62,177 nucleotides of DNA from contig DBTM01000002.1 in the NCBI GenBank assembly GCA_002307055.1, positions 15,553-77,729 of the forward strand, written 5' to 3'. Shown one piece after another: positions 8,281-16,677 of the stretch. The position numbers were made by a program, and so were the translations under genes. The first letter of the stretch is position 1; each line of letters begins with the position of its first letter. Source of the stretch: Clostridiales bacterium UBA1316 (GTDB lineage Bacteria > Bacillota > Clostridia > Oscillospirales > Oscillospiraceae). The notes below the pieces were generated by a model. The model was given only the letters and a program-made list of their open reading frames with translations. It had not been told where the DNA came from and did no database searches.

Positions 8281-9528
8281 CTAATATCGTTCGCTTAACA
8301 CTTCTTTTTCGTATGTGCGGATCTCATCAAACCAGCTTTCATCGGCGGGGATGTGCTGCGAGGTGCAATAGTGCTCCCAGATATCGCCGAGGGGGAGGGT
8401 TTTGCATTCCTCGGTGAGCATCATGAGCTCGGTGAAATCAGCGCCGTTCTGCAGCGCCTTCATTTTGCAATGCGGGAGCAGAAGGGCCCACAGCAGGGCT
8501 TTCTGCACATTGCGCGTGCCGATGACCCAGGCGGCGACACGGTTAATTGACGCGTCGAAATAGTCCAGGCCGATGAGGACCTTATCGAGGGCGTCGTTGC
8601 GGACAATTTCTTTGGCGATCTCACGAAGCTCGTCGTCAAACAGCACGACATGGTCGCTGTCCCAGCGAACAGGACGGGTGACATGCAGCGGCACCTTATC
8701 GAAAAAGGCCAGAAGGGCGGGTATCTTATCGCTGACGGTCTCGGTTGGATGGTAGTGGCCGTTATCGAGCAGGCTGTACACGCCCGCGTGCCGGGCGGCA
8801 TAGCTGATGTAAAACTCCGAGTTGCCGACGGTATACGCCTCAAGCCCGATGCCGAATACCTTGCTCTCAACGGAGTCGATGACACCGCTGAGCTTTTCGG
8901 CGAATATCGCGTCAAGACTCTGCTTGAGCCGGAGCCTTGGCGAAAGCCTGTCCGCGGGGATATCCTTATAACCATCCGGTATCCAGATATTACAGAGAAC
9001 AGGGCTGCCCAGTTCTTTCGCCATATGTGCGGCGATTCGGCGGCAGGCGATGCCGTGGCGAACCCAGAATGCTCTGGTGCGCTCGTCGGGTGATGAGAGC
9101 GTCAAGCCGTCCTTCACCATCGGATGGCTGAAAAAGGTGGGATTGAAATCGATGCCCAAGCCCCTTGCTTTTGCGTAATCAACCCATGCCTTAAAGTGAT
9201 CCGGTCTGAGCTGATCCCGGTCCGCATAATCGCCGCCGAACACCGCATAGCTGGCATGCAGATTGATGCGCTTTTTTCCGGGGATGAGGGAGCAGGCTTT
9301 GTCAAAGTCGGCGATCAGCTCCTCAAAACACCGGGCCTTGCCGAGGTAATTGCCCGTCGCCTGTATGCCGCCCGACAACGCCGCACCGCCGCGCTCAAAG
9401 CCTGTGACGTCGTCGCCCTGCCAGCAATGGATGCTGATGGGTTTAACCGCCAGCTGAGCCAGCGCAGCTTCCACATCGACGCCGAGTTTTTCATATTTCT
9501 GTTTTGCGGATTCGTATCTGTCCGGCAT
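8281..9528 (-). CDS. rhaA: L-rhamnose isomerase
   Basis: The 415-residue product matches L-rhamnose isomerase along its length, with KPISIHCWQGDDVTGFE near the N-terminus, INLHASYAVFGG, GIDFNPTFFSHPMVKDGLTL and LDNGHYHPTETVSDKIPALL. It interconverts L-rhamnose and L-rhamnulose using a divalent metal held by His/Asp/Glu residues of the TIM barrel. AGGAGG precedes the ATG. It sits between rhaB (12 bases upstream) and rhaD, so co-transcription is almost certain. Confidence 0.95.
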   Translation of the reverse strand: MPDRYESAKQKYEKLGVDVEAALAQLAVKPISIHCWQGDDVTGFERGGAALSGGIQATGNYLGKARCFEELIADFDKACSLIPGKKRINLHASYAVFGGDYADRDQLRPDHFKAWVDYAKARGLGIDFNPTFFSHPMVKDGLTLSSPDERTRAFWVRHGIACRRIAAHMAKELGSPVLCNIWIPDGYKDIPADRLSPRLRLKQSLDAIFAEKLSGVIDSVESKVFGIGLEAYTVGNSEFYISYAARHAGVYSLLDNGHYHPTETVSDKIPALLAFFDKVPLHVTRPVRWDSDHVVLFDDELREIAKEIVRNDALDKVLIGLDYFDASINRVAAWVIGTRNVQKALLWALLLPHCKMKALQNGADFTELMMLTEECKTLPLGDIWEHYCTSQHIPADESWFDEIRTYEKEVLSERY

Positions 9529-9540
9529 ATCATTATCCTC

Positions 9541-10950
9541 CTACACTTTATATGCTGTAATTTCGAAGCTGCGGGTGATGGCGGCTCGGGCGGCTGAAAT
9601 ACTCTCGAACTCGTCGGCGGCGAGCATCTGAGCCAGGAGGTTGCCAAGAGCGGTGCACTCGACTGGTCCGGCAGAGACGGGCAGACCGGAGGCGCTGGCT
9701 GTGAGCTGATTCAGGTATGCGTCTCTGCTTCCGCCGCCGACAATATGGATGCGCGTGTAGTGTCTTCCGGTAATGGCAGACAGCGTATGAATTGCTTCGG
9801 CATAGCTTTCAGCCAGGCTTCTATATATAACGCGTAAAATCTCGCCTGTTGTTCTTGGGACGGGCTGACCTGTCTCCGCACAATAGTGCCTGACTGCTTC
9901 GGACATGCTGTCCGGCGCGAGGAAACAGGGGGCGTTGACATCGATCACACTGTCGGGTTCCAGCGAATCCATCGCCAATTGGGCGAGTTCCGGATAGGTA
10001 TACGAATTATTCAGCCCGCTTCGGATGGACTGCAGCATCCACAGCCCCATGATGTTTTTCAGATAACGGAACCGTCCGTCAAAGCCGCCTTCGTTGGTGA
10101 AGTTGGCGCTGCGCCCGGCTGGGGTGACAATCGGCTTTTTGCTTTCGGCGCCGAGCAGCGACCATGTACCGCTCGAGAGGTAAACCGAATGCGCGTCCTC
10201 GGCGGGAACGGCAAGGAACGCCGAACCGGTATCATGCGTTGCCGGCAGGACAACCCGGCAGTCGAAGCCGACGGTTTCAGCCACCTGCTTTTTAAAGCTG
10301 CCGACGGTTGTTTTAGGCATGGACAATGCGCCGAACAGGCGCTTGGGCAGACCGAGCTTTTCAATGAGGCCAGTATCCCATTGACGGGTTTGGCAGTTTA
10401 CAAGTGCTGTCGTTGTGGCGTTGGTATACTCCTGTTTTTTCATACCGGTCAGCAGAAAACCGAAATAGTCCGGCAGGAGCAGCAGGCTTTCGGCATGCTC
10501 AAGCTGCCGGGGGCTGTCTCTTTTGAGCGCCCGGAGCTGATAGATCGTGTTGAAGGGCTGCTTTTGTATTCCTGTTCGGGTGTAGAGCTCCGTAAACGGC
10601 ATGAGGTGTTCCAAGCCATCGGCGACACCTTCGGTGCGCTTATCTCTGTAAGCGACAACATCACCGATGCGCTTATCATCCTTATCAAGCAGCGCAAAAT
10701 CGACACCCCAGGTGTCGATGCCCATCGTCTCGGGGATGCACCCTATCTTTTTGCAGGCTCTAAGGCCCTCCAGGGTATGCGCAAACAGGGTTTCGGTGTC
10801 CCAGCACAGGCGCCCGTCTCTGCTGACCATACCGTTGTCAAAGCGATAGACCTCCCGCAGCACGAGCCTGCCGCCTGCGACATGGCCGAGGATATGCCGC
10901 CCGCTCGACGCGCCGATATCGACGGCAAGATAATACCTTTTTTCTCTCAT
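9541..10950 (-). CDS. rhaB: Rhamnulokinase
   Basis: An FGGY-family sugar kinase that phosphorylates L-rhamnulose at O1 with ATP. The N-terminal phosphate loop region reads YYLAVDIGASSGRHILG, followed by GIDTWGVDFALLD and VVAYRDKRT. The middle has LPATHDTGSAFLAVP and YLSSGTWSLLG, and the C-terminal domain carries IHIVGGGSRDAYLNQLTA. The length (469 residues) is normal. GGAGG lies six bases before the ATG. The gene is 12 bases downstream of the GH105 gene in the operon. Confidence 0.95.
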   Translation of the reverse strand: MREKRYYLAVDIGASSGRHILGHVAGGRLVLREVYRFDNGMVSRDGRLCWDTETLFAHTLEGLRACKKIGCIPETMGIDTWGVDFALLDKDDKRIGDVVAYRDKRTEGVADGLEHLMPFTELYTRTGIQKQPFNTIYQLRALKRDSPRQLEHAESLLLLPDYFGFLLTGMKKQEYTNATTTALVNCQTRQWDTGLIEKLGLPKRLFGALSMPKTTVGSFKKQVAETVGFDCRVVLPATHDTGSAFLAVPAEDAHSVYLSSGTWSLLGAESKKPIVTPAGRSANFTNEGGFDGRFRYLKNIMGLWMLQSIRSGLNNSYTYPELAQLAMDSLEPDSVIDVNAPCFLAPDSMSEAVRHYCAETGQPVPRTTGEILRVIYRSLAESYAEAIHTLSAITGRHYTRIHIVGGGSRDAYLNQLTASASGLPVSAGPVECTALGNLLAQMLAADEFESISAARAAITRSFEITAYKV

Positions 10951-10962
10951 CGCAACCTCCCG

Positions 10963-12056
10963 CTATTGGGCTAAACTCATTTCAGCGCACATCAGCAGAA
11001 ACGCGCCGACGCCGTGCAGGTCATTCGCGCCGGTCGGGCGGGCGATGTAGTGGGCATAATCGCCGATGCCGGTGCCGACGCAGACGTTATCGATCACAAT
11101 GTGACCGCTTGAATCGGTTTTCAGGCGTTTAACAATGCCCGCATAGCCCTTGAACGCGCTTTCAAGATATTTGCTGTCTATGTAGCCTTTTCGAACGGCT
11201 TTGGCGATAGAATAGGCATACAGGCAGGAGCAGGAGGTTTCCAGCCAGTTATCCGGGCGGGTGCCTTTGTCGACAACCTGATACCACAAGCCGCTGGGCG
11301 CATCCTGATAACGGATAAGCGAATCGAGCAGATCACCGAGAATTTGGAGCAGTGCCGGGCGGTCCTTATGACCGTACGGCAGATCATCCAGTATTTCAGC
11401 GACGGCTGTCGTATACCAGCCGATGGCTCTGCCCCAGAATTCAGGAGCGCAGCCGGTCACCGGGTCGGCCCAACGCGCTTTTTTGTCCTCATCCCAGCCG
11501 TGATAAAACAGGCCGGTTTTCGCTTCCCGCGTGTGCTTGGCCATAAACAGTGCCTGAAGCGCCGCCATATCGTAAAATTCGGGACGCCCAAAAGCCCTGG
11601 CGTACCGCGCGGCAATCGGGCCGCCCATAAACAAGCCGTCCAGCCACATCTGGTTGGTACAATCTTCTTTATGCCAGAAGCCGCCCTCTGAGGTTTATGG
11701 AGCAGCGCAAAGTCAGCCACCAAATTATCCAGCGCTTTTTTATAACGCGCGTCACCGGTTGTCTCGTAAAGATCAAATAAAATAATGCCCGGTTGGAGGT
11801 CATCCAGCTGATCGGGGTGATAATTGGCAATGGTTCCGTCAGGCCCAATCAGGCTGTCCGCCCACGCTTTGAAATAACTCAAAAGCGCAGTATCGCGGTT
11901 CTGCGCCCAGCAGCGCTGCATACCCAGCAAAAAAACGCCCTGGTGGTAATGGAACCGGCCTGCCGGCGGTAAAGCCTCCGGCTTAAACTTAAACATCAGC
12001 GCCTCACACGCCTTCTCCGCCCATTGCAAAGGCGTCGGCACAGGCTGCTCGGTCAT
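10963..12056 (-). pseudogene. GH105 unsaturated rhamnogalacturonyl hydrolase, frameshifted
   Basis: The first part (12056 to about 11695) reads PLQWAEKACEALMFKF...GRFHYHQGVFLLGM...LDDLQPGIILFDLYE. The second part (about 11695 to 10963) reads TSEGGFWHKEDCTNQMWLDG, LFMGGPIAARYA, PEFWGRAIGWYTTAVAEILD and NVCVGTGIGDYAHYIARP, all typical of YteR-type GH105 enzymes. These remove the unsaturated galacturonyl unit from rhamnogalacturonan oligosaccharides, releasing rhamnose-ended sugars. The two parts are in different frames. The break lies at about 11693-11696, and one extra A in the AAA run would restore the frame. Either the gene is newly inactivated or a homopolymer error entered the assembly. 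The start ATG overlaps the esterase stop (ATGA) and has AGAGGAG upstream. Confidence 0.85.
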
Positions 12057-13150
12057 CTTGTCCGCTCCTCTCGGCAAGCAGGAGAACCGTCCCCTTGCTT
12101 TCTCACGAAATCATAGGTTTTTTCAGCGTTCCACACGTGACCGCCGGGGAAAACGTGGTGATACAGCTTGTCACGCGCGCCAAGCAGGGTATACGCGCGC
12201 GCGGTGATATCGAACTGCTCCCTGACATCAGCAATACCGCGGTGGCCGTTAAGGGCATCCTCCGTGCCGCTTTCAATCAGCAACGCGCGGGGGGCAATCA
12301 GAGCGCCCAGATCGCCCATGTCGCAGGTCTCATACAGGTGCGGCACATAGTTGCAGCCGCACATATTGGTACGCAATATAGAATCCTTATACCCGTGGAA
12401 AAAGCCGCTGACGACGGTACAGGTCACACGGTCATCGAGCGCGCCAAGCCAGAGGCTCTGCAGGCCGCCGCCGGAGTGCCCGGCGCAGCACAGCTGTTTC
12501 ACGTCGCAAAACGGCAGCGTTTCTATATGGTCGATCAGACGCATGAGATCCCATACCCACATACCTGTGACCGTCTGCCCAAGGCACAGCGCGGCATAAT
12601 TCAGCTGCGTACAGGAGGCTGTGAGGAGCTTTTGCCTGTCATCACCCTGATGCATAGGCTCGCGCCGCTCGCCCATCGCGCGTGCATTCGGGCAAAAAAC
12701 AACATAGCCTTCCCGAACAAATCTGACGCCGTAATCGCCGTTCGGCGGATATATGCCTTCCGAGTCGGTAATCTGAACGCCCGCGACAGGATACGGGCCG
12801 CAGCCGTGCCCATGCGTCGCAATAACGCAGGGCCTTTTTTCGTCGTGCTGCATGCCGTCCGGTACGAGCATGTAAAAGGGCATGAAGACCTTATCCTCTG
12901 TCTCGATGAGGACTTTGTCGCGGCGGTAACCATCCATCCGGCAGGATTCGAGCAGCTGCGGGTGCTTGTCGCACGCCGTCATCCGATTGAGGCCTGTTAT
13001 ATCAAAAAGAATACCGCGCAGTTCTTTTTTCCACACCGCATACCCGTCCACGCCGGCTGCGTGAAAGCCGTGCTGGCGCGCGTTTTGGTCGTAATAATCC
13101 AACAGATGGTCCATCGTCGGATAATATCGGTCGATGTGCAGCTGTTCCAT
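12053..13150 (-). CDS. Alpha/beta hydrolase, acetyl-esterase-like
   Basis: The 365-residue cytoplasmic protein has an alpha/beta-hydrolase fold: the oxyanion region CVIATHGHGCGPYP, the nucleophile elbow CCAGHSGGGLQSLW, an acidic member in IESGTEDALNG, and the final His in FPGGHVWN. It resembles large acetyl-xylan-esterase or cephalosporin-deacetylase-like families. As first gene of the rhamnose operon it may remove acetyl groups from rhamnogalacturonan oligomers; this is inference. The start has AAAGGA upstream. The last residues (KQGDGSPAC and on) are encoded by a dispersed 25-bp repeat (12076-12100), so the C-terminus looks extended by repeat insertion. The stop overlaps the next start. Confidence 0.75.
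   Translation of the reverse strand: MEQLHIDRYYPTMDHLLDYYDQNARQHGFHAAGVDGYAVWKKELRGILFDITGLNRMTACDKHPQLLESCRMDGYRRDKVLIETEDKVFMPFYMLVPDGMQHDEKRPCVIATHGHGCGPYPVAGVQITDSEGIYPPNGDYGVRFVREGYVVFCPNARAMGERREPMHQGDDRQKLLTASCTQLNYAALCLGQTVTGMWVWDLMRLIDHIETLPFCDVKQLCCAGHSGGGLQSLWLGALDDRVTCTVVSGFFHGYKDSILRTNMCGCNYVPHLYETCDMGDLGALIAPRALLIESGTEDALNGHRGIADVREQFDITARAYTLLGARDKLYHHVFPGGHVWNAEKTYDFVRKQGDGSPACREERTR
12076..12100. repeat. 25-bp dispersed repeat AAGCAGGAGAACC..., copy 1
   Basis: Identical over 25 bases to copies at 13168-13192 and 21866-21890. This copy is read in frame as the tail of the alpha/beta hydrolase. Confidence 0.85.
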
Positions 13151-13167
13151 ACCCGTTTCCTTTCAAA

Positions 13168-13192
13168 AAGCAGGAGAACCGTCCCCTTGCTT
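13168..13192. repeat. 25-bp dispersed repeat AAGCAGGAGAACC..., copy 2
   Basis: It lies between the predicted -10 box (13210-13215) and the ribosome binding site of the esterase, so it should be transcribed in the 5' untranslated region of the rhamnose operon. Confidence 0.85.
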
Positions 13193-13209
13193 TTAAATCT
13201 AACTCTCTA

Positions 13210-13239
13210 ATTATAACATGGTATATCAAACATTTCCAA
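13210..13239 (-). promoter_or_regulatory. Promoter of the rhamnose/rhamnogalacturonan operon
   Basis: On the minus strand TTGGAA (13234-13239), 18 bases and TATAAT (13210-13215), about 60 bases before the esterase ATG. No catabolite or AraC-type operator could be assigned with confidence. Confidence 0.5.
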
Positions 13240-13377
13240 GCAGTTCACGCACTAAAATATCATGTCGTGAACGTAATTTTAAACCGCTGCCTTGTTTATG
13301 CCGGTTGATAATTCATTTTTTAGAGGTTTCTATAACAAAACAGCCTATTTAACGCTTATATTTATACAATCAGAATT

Positions 13378-13406
13378 TTGTATTAAACAGCAGAAGGTGA
13401 TAGACT
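13378..13406 (+). promoter_or_regulatory. Promoter of the ClC antiporter gene
   Basis: TTGTAT (13378-13383), 17 bases and TAGACT (13401-13406), about 35 bases before the GTG start. Confidence 0.45.
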
Positions 13407-13440
13407 AAAGGCGTGATATTGAGATTCTGGGGGCGCACCG

Positions 13441-14988
13441 GTGATAAAATCCAAGGCTTATAATTTTTTGACAAGCTTAAATGAACTAAAATGGAGCATT
13501 GCGTTCAAGGGTGTTTTAGTAGGACTGATATCAGGACTTTTGGTTGTGCTTTACCGCTTGGGTATTGAATACGGATATGCATCGACAATTCAGATTTTCT
13601 TATACCTAAGATTGCATCCGTTATTGATTATTCCGTGGATGACAGCGGCTGTTTGCTTAGGCTTATTGATTGCCTGGCTTGTCAAATTGGAACCGATGGC
13701 CACCGGCAGCGGCATACCGCAGGTCGAGGGTCAGGTTCTCTACGGGATGAAAATGAAGTGGTATACCATTCTCGCCGTCAGGTATACCGCGGGTTTGCTG
13801 TCATCCTTTTTTGGCGTCTCTCTCGGGCGCGAAGGTCCGTCCATCCAGATTGGCGCCGCAGGCAGTCAGGCGGTGGCGAAAAAAATCAGCAAAAGCAAGC
13901 TGGAGGAAAACTATCTCATTACCGGCGGGGCGGCGGCGGGGCTGGCGGCGGCTTTCAACGCGCCGCTGTCAGGCATTGTCTTCGCACTTGAGGAAGTGCA
14001 CCGCAGCTTTTCCCCGCACATACTCATTGCCGCTACAACCGCGTCTTTGACCGCCGACGTCGTATCAAAATATTTTTTCGGGCTGCAGCCCGTTCTGGAT
14101 TTCAGGCAGATACCGCAGCTTCCCGAGGCTCTATATTTGTGGCTCATTCCCTTGGGGCTGATATCCGGACTGACAGGGGCGCTCACGAATAAATCACTGC
14201 TGCGATTTCAGGTTGTTTATACAAAGCTGCCGTACAAGCTGCGGCCCGTCATTGCCCTGTTAATCACACTGCCCTGCGGTCTCTTTCTCCCGCAGGTTCT
14301 GGGCGGAGGGCAGAATTTAGTTCAAATCGCAGAAAACGCCAACAGCGGGTTATTGATACTTGTCATCTTTTTTATTGTAAAAATTGTATTTACGTGCACC
14401 AGCTTCGGCAGCGGCATGCCGGGCGGTATATTTATGCCCATCCTCTCAATCGGTGCTCTATCCGGGAGTATACTCGGACTGATTGCCGCCCATTTTGGTA
14501 TGCCGGCTGAATATATACCGGATTTCGCTGTCTGCGCGATGGCCGGCGCCCTTTCCGGCTCTGTAAAAGCGCCTGTCACAAGTATCCTGCTGACAGCGGA
14601 GATGACCGGCTCGCTCGTCCACCTGCTGCCGGTGGCTGCCTGTTCCTTTATCGCGCTGCTTTTATCGGATGTCTTAAAGGTCACGCCAATTTATGAAGCA
14701 TTGCTTGAGCGCATTGTCACAAGCAATGAAAAAACAATGAAAAATGACAAGACCGGCGGCCTTGTCGAAATTCCCGTTGAGCTTGGGAGCTGCGCCGCGG
14801 GGAAGAAAATCAGCGAAATCGCATGGCCTGAGGGGACGCTGGTCGTCAACATCCATCGGGGGAATAAAGACATTGTACCGGGCGCTGATACGGTGGTCTC
14901 TCCCGGTGATTACCTGATTCTGATGTCCTCACAGAGCTCATACGCTGAGCTCAATGCAAACGTCAGAGAATTGTGCCACGCAAAATAA
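13441..14988 (+). CDS. ClC-type chloride channel/antiporter with TrkA-C domain
   Basis: An integral membrane protein of the ClC family. It shows the anion-selectivity motif GSGIPQVE (residues 89-96), GREGPSIQIGA with the gating Glu E131, and GMPGGIFMPILSIGA. About ten hydrophobic segments span residues 20-430. The C-terminal cytoplasmic part (about 445-510) reads GKKISEIAWPEGTLVVNIHR...IVPGADTVVSPGDYLILMSS, a TrkA-C (RCK_C) ligand-binding domain, as in many bacterial ClC proteins. It probably exchanges chloride or another anion for protons and may respond to a bound ligand. The GTG start has GGGGG upstream. It is monocistronic and followed by a strong hairpin. Confidence 0.9.
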   Translation: MIKSKAYNFLTSLNELKWSIAFKGVLVGLISGLLVVLYRLGIEYGYASTIQIFLYLRLHPLLIIPWMTAAVCLGLLIAWLVKLEPMATGSGIPQVEGQVLYGMKMKWYTILAVRYTAGLLSSFFGVSLGREGPSIQIGAAGSQAVAKKISKSKLEENYLITGGAAAGLAAAFNAPLSGIVFALEEVHRSFSPHILIAATTASLTADVVSKYFFGLQPVLDFRQIPQLPEALYLWLIPLGLISGLTGALTNKSLLRFQVVYTKLPYKLRPVIALLITLPCGLFLPQVLGGGQNLVQIAENANSGLLILVIFFIVKIVFTCTSFGSGMPGGIFMPILSIGALSGSILGLIAAHFGMPAEYIPDFAVCAMAGALSGSVKAPVTSILLTAEMTGSLVHLLPVAACSFIALLLSDVLKVTPIYEALLERIVTSNEKTMKNDKTGGLVEIPVELGSCAAGKKISEIAWPEGTLVVNIHRGNKDIVPGADTVVSPGDYLILMSSQSSYAELNANVRELCHAK

Positions 14989-15000
14989 GCGAATGAGCGC

Positions 15001-15054
15001 TGGACAGGGGGCGGTACTATGTCATGTAAAAGACATAGTACCGCCCCCTGTCCA
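15001..15054. terminator. 23-bp perfect hairpin between convergent genes
   Basis: Arms 15001-15023 and 15032-15054 are perfect complements with an 8-base loop. The arms begin GGACAGGGGG, which relates them to the CAGGGGAC repeat family seen at 5940, 27227 and 35692. It separates the ClC gene from the convergent flavoprotein gene. There is no clear T-run, so termination is inferred from position. Confidence 0.55.
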
Positions 15055-15068
15055 GACTGTCTATCTGC

Positions 15069-16664
15069 CTACTCGCCGGGGTTGTCGGCTTCGATGCCTT
15101 CGGTGACGGCGAGGCCCCAGGTGAGGGCGCGGCCGAAGCTGTTGCCGTTGAGGAGGAGGGGGTAGTCGACGCCGTAGAAGCCGCCGGCGGCGTTGCCGAC
15201 GGCGTAGAGGCCGGGAATGGGATTATAGAAGGGGTCCTGAACGCGCATGTTGGTGTCGGTCAGGGCGCCGCCGTAGACATCCAGCAGTGAGGTGCCCCAT
15301 TTGAGGGCGTAGAACGGCGGTTGGACGATGCTGGTCAGCAGCTCGGAGCGCTTGCCGAAATCCACGTCGTCACCCAGCTTAAAGAGCTCGTTGTACCGTG
15401 CCACCGTGGCCTTCAGGCTGTCGGCGGGGACGCCCATCTTTTCACTCAGCTCCTCAAGAGTGTCGGCTTTCCACGCGCACTTGCCCTTGTCTATCATCTG
15501 CTCGACGGATTGTTTCAGACCGCAGTCTGGCGACCATTTATCGCCCCAGTTGGCGATGTTCAGCGGCATGACACCCTGACCGCCGGTAATCTCAAACCGC
15601 TCGCCGAACTCCTCCAGCCATTTGGCATCCATAATGGTATAGGCGATATCGCCGCCGGGCTGAGTCAGGACACGCATGGATTTTGCCTGCGTCCAGGTAT
15701 CTTCGTTCATGAAGCGCTTGCCGCGGCTGTTGACAAACAAAAAGTAAAAGGAGTAATAGGAGGTTTCTTCATCACGCCGTCCGTGCATGGACAGCGCCCA
15801 GCTGGGGTTGTCCAGCGCCGCGCCGGCCCAATAGGCCATCTTGTGGCCGTCGCCGGTGTTGTTGCCCTTCGGCCAGTATCTGGCGTTGGTGGGCTTCAGC
15901 GCCAGCGGGCAGAAGGCTTCCAGCATTTCAGGATCGCCCTCGATGTCACCGGCGGCGATAATGACGCCCTTTTTGCCGATGTAGCGGCGGTACTTGCCGT
16001 CCTCCTCGCTTTTGGCGATAAAAGAAACGACCCGGCCGTTTTCGTCCTTTTCCAGCTGCTCGGCGCGGACGGAGCGGTATATTTTATTGCTTGAATTGCC
16101 TTCTAAAATCGTGCGCTCGAGAATCTCGACGACCAGCATGCCGCCCATGACGCCGCTGTTTTTATATTTGTTATAGCCGGGCTTTTGGAAAACGAGGTGG
16201 GTGCCGGGGTATTCGCTGAAGCCGGGGCCCTTGTAATAACCGGTGTAGATGGTGGCGTCTACGGCGTCGCCGCCTTGCTCCATGAGCCAGTCAAAGGCTT
16301 CGCCGCTGCGGTTGATGTAGAGCCAGAGCAGCTCCTCATTGACGCGGCTGCCGGAAACCATCATCCAGTCGCGGGCAAACTTCTTTTTATCAATGGTGAT
16401 GCCCAGCCGACGCATGACGGCGGAATCCAGGACGCCGACGTGCGCGGCGCGGCCCAGCAGCTCACGGAATCGGTCGACAATAACAACGCGCATGCCTTTT
16501 TGCGAGCAGCGGGCGCCCGCCGCGAGGCCCGAAATACCGCCGCCGATAATGGCGACATCGGCTACAAGCGTTTCGGCGATCTCTTCCTCCGGAATCGGCG
16601 CGGGCGGGGTCTCCCAGGACCAGCCGCGCTTGGGCGATAAGCTGCTGTATGATTTTGGTTCCAT
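15069..16664 (-). CDS. FAD-dependent oxidoreductase, fumarate-reductase-flavoprotein family
   Basis: The 531-residue protein has the FAD dinucleotide motif VADVAIIGGGISGLAAGARC near residue 35 and the family's C-terminal FAD segment, PGLYAVGNAAGGFYGVDYPL then LNGNSFGRALTWGL. No signal peptide, haem or FMN-attachment site is seen, so it is probably cytoplasmic. This family includes fumarate, urocanate and 3-ketosteroid reductases or dehydrogenases; the substrate cannot be named. The ATG at 16662-16664 has AAAGGAG upstream. It lies 13 bases after an OYE-type reductase gene and is surely in the same operon, so the pair may carry out linked reductions of an unsaturated compound. Confidence 0.8.
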   Translation of the reverse strand: MEPKSYSSLSPKRGWSWETPPAPIPEEEIAETLVADVAIIGGGISGLAAGARCSQKGMRVVIVDRFRELLGRAAHVGVLDSAVMRRLGITIDKKKFARDWMMVSGSRVNEELLWLYINRSGEAFDWLMEQGGDAVDATIYTGYYKGPGFSEYPGTHLVFQKPGYNKYKNSGVMGGMLVVEILERTILEGNSSNKIYRSVRAEQLEKDENGRVVSFIAKSEEDGKYRRYIGKKGVIIAAGDIEGDPEMLEAFCPLALKPTNARYWPKGNNTGDGHKMAYWAGAALDNPSWALSMHGRRDEETSYYSFYFLFVNSRGKRFMNEDTWTQAKSMRVLTQPGGDIAYTIMDAKWLEEFGERFEITGGQGVMPLNIANWGDKWSPDCGLKQSVEQMIDKGKCAWKADTLEELSEKMGVPADSLKATVARYNELFKLGDDVDFGKRSELLTSIVQPPFYALKWGTSLLDVYGGALTDTNMRVQDPFYNPIPGLYAVGNAAGGFYGVDYPLLLNGNSFGRALTWGLAVTEGIEADNPGE

Positions 16665-16677
16665 ATAGGTGCTCCTT

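Noticed and set aside
15001..15054. The 23-bp hairpin as the end of an insertion sequence
   Set aside because: No transposase is near, and similar hairpins recur between other gene pairs, which fits terminator-like repeats.
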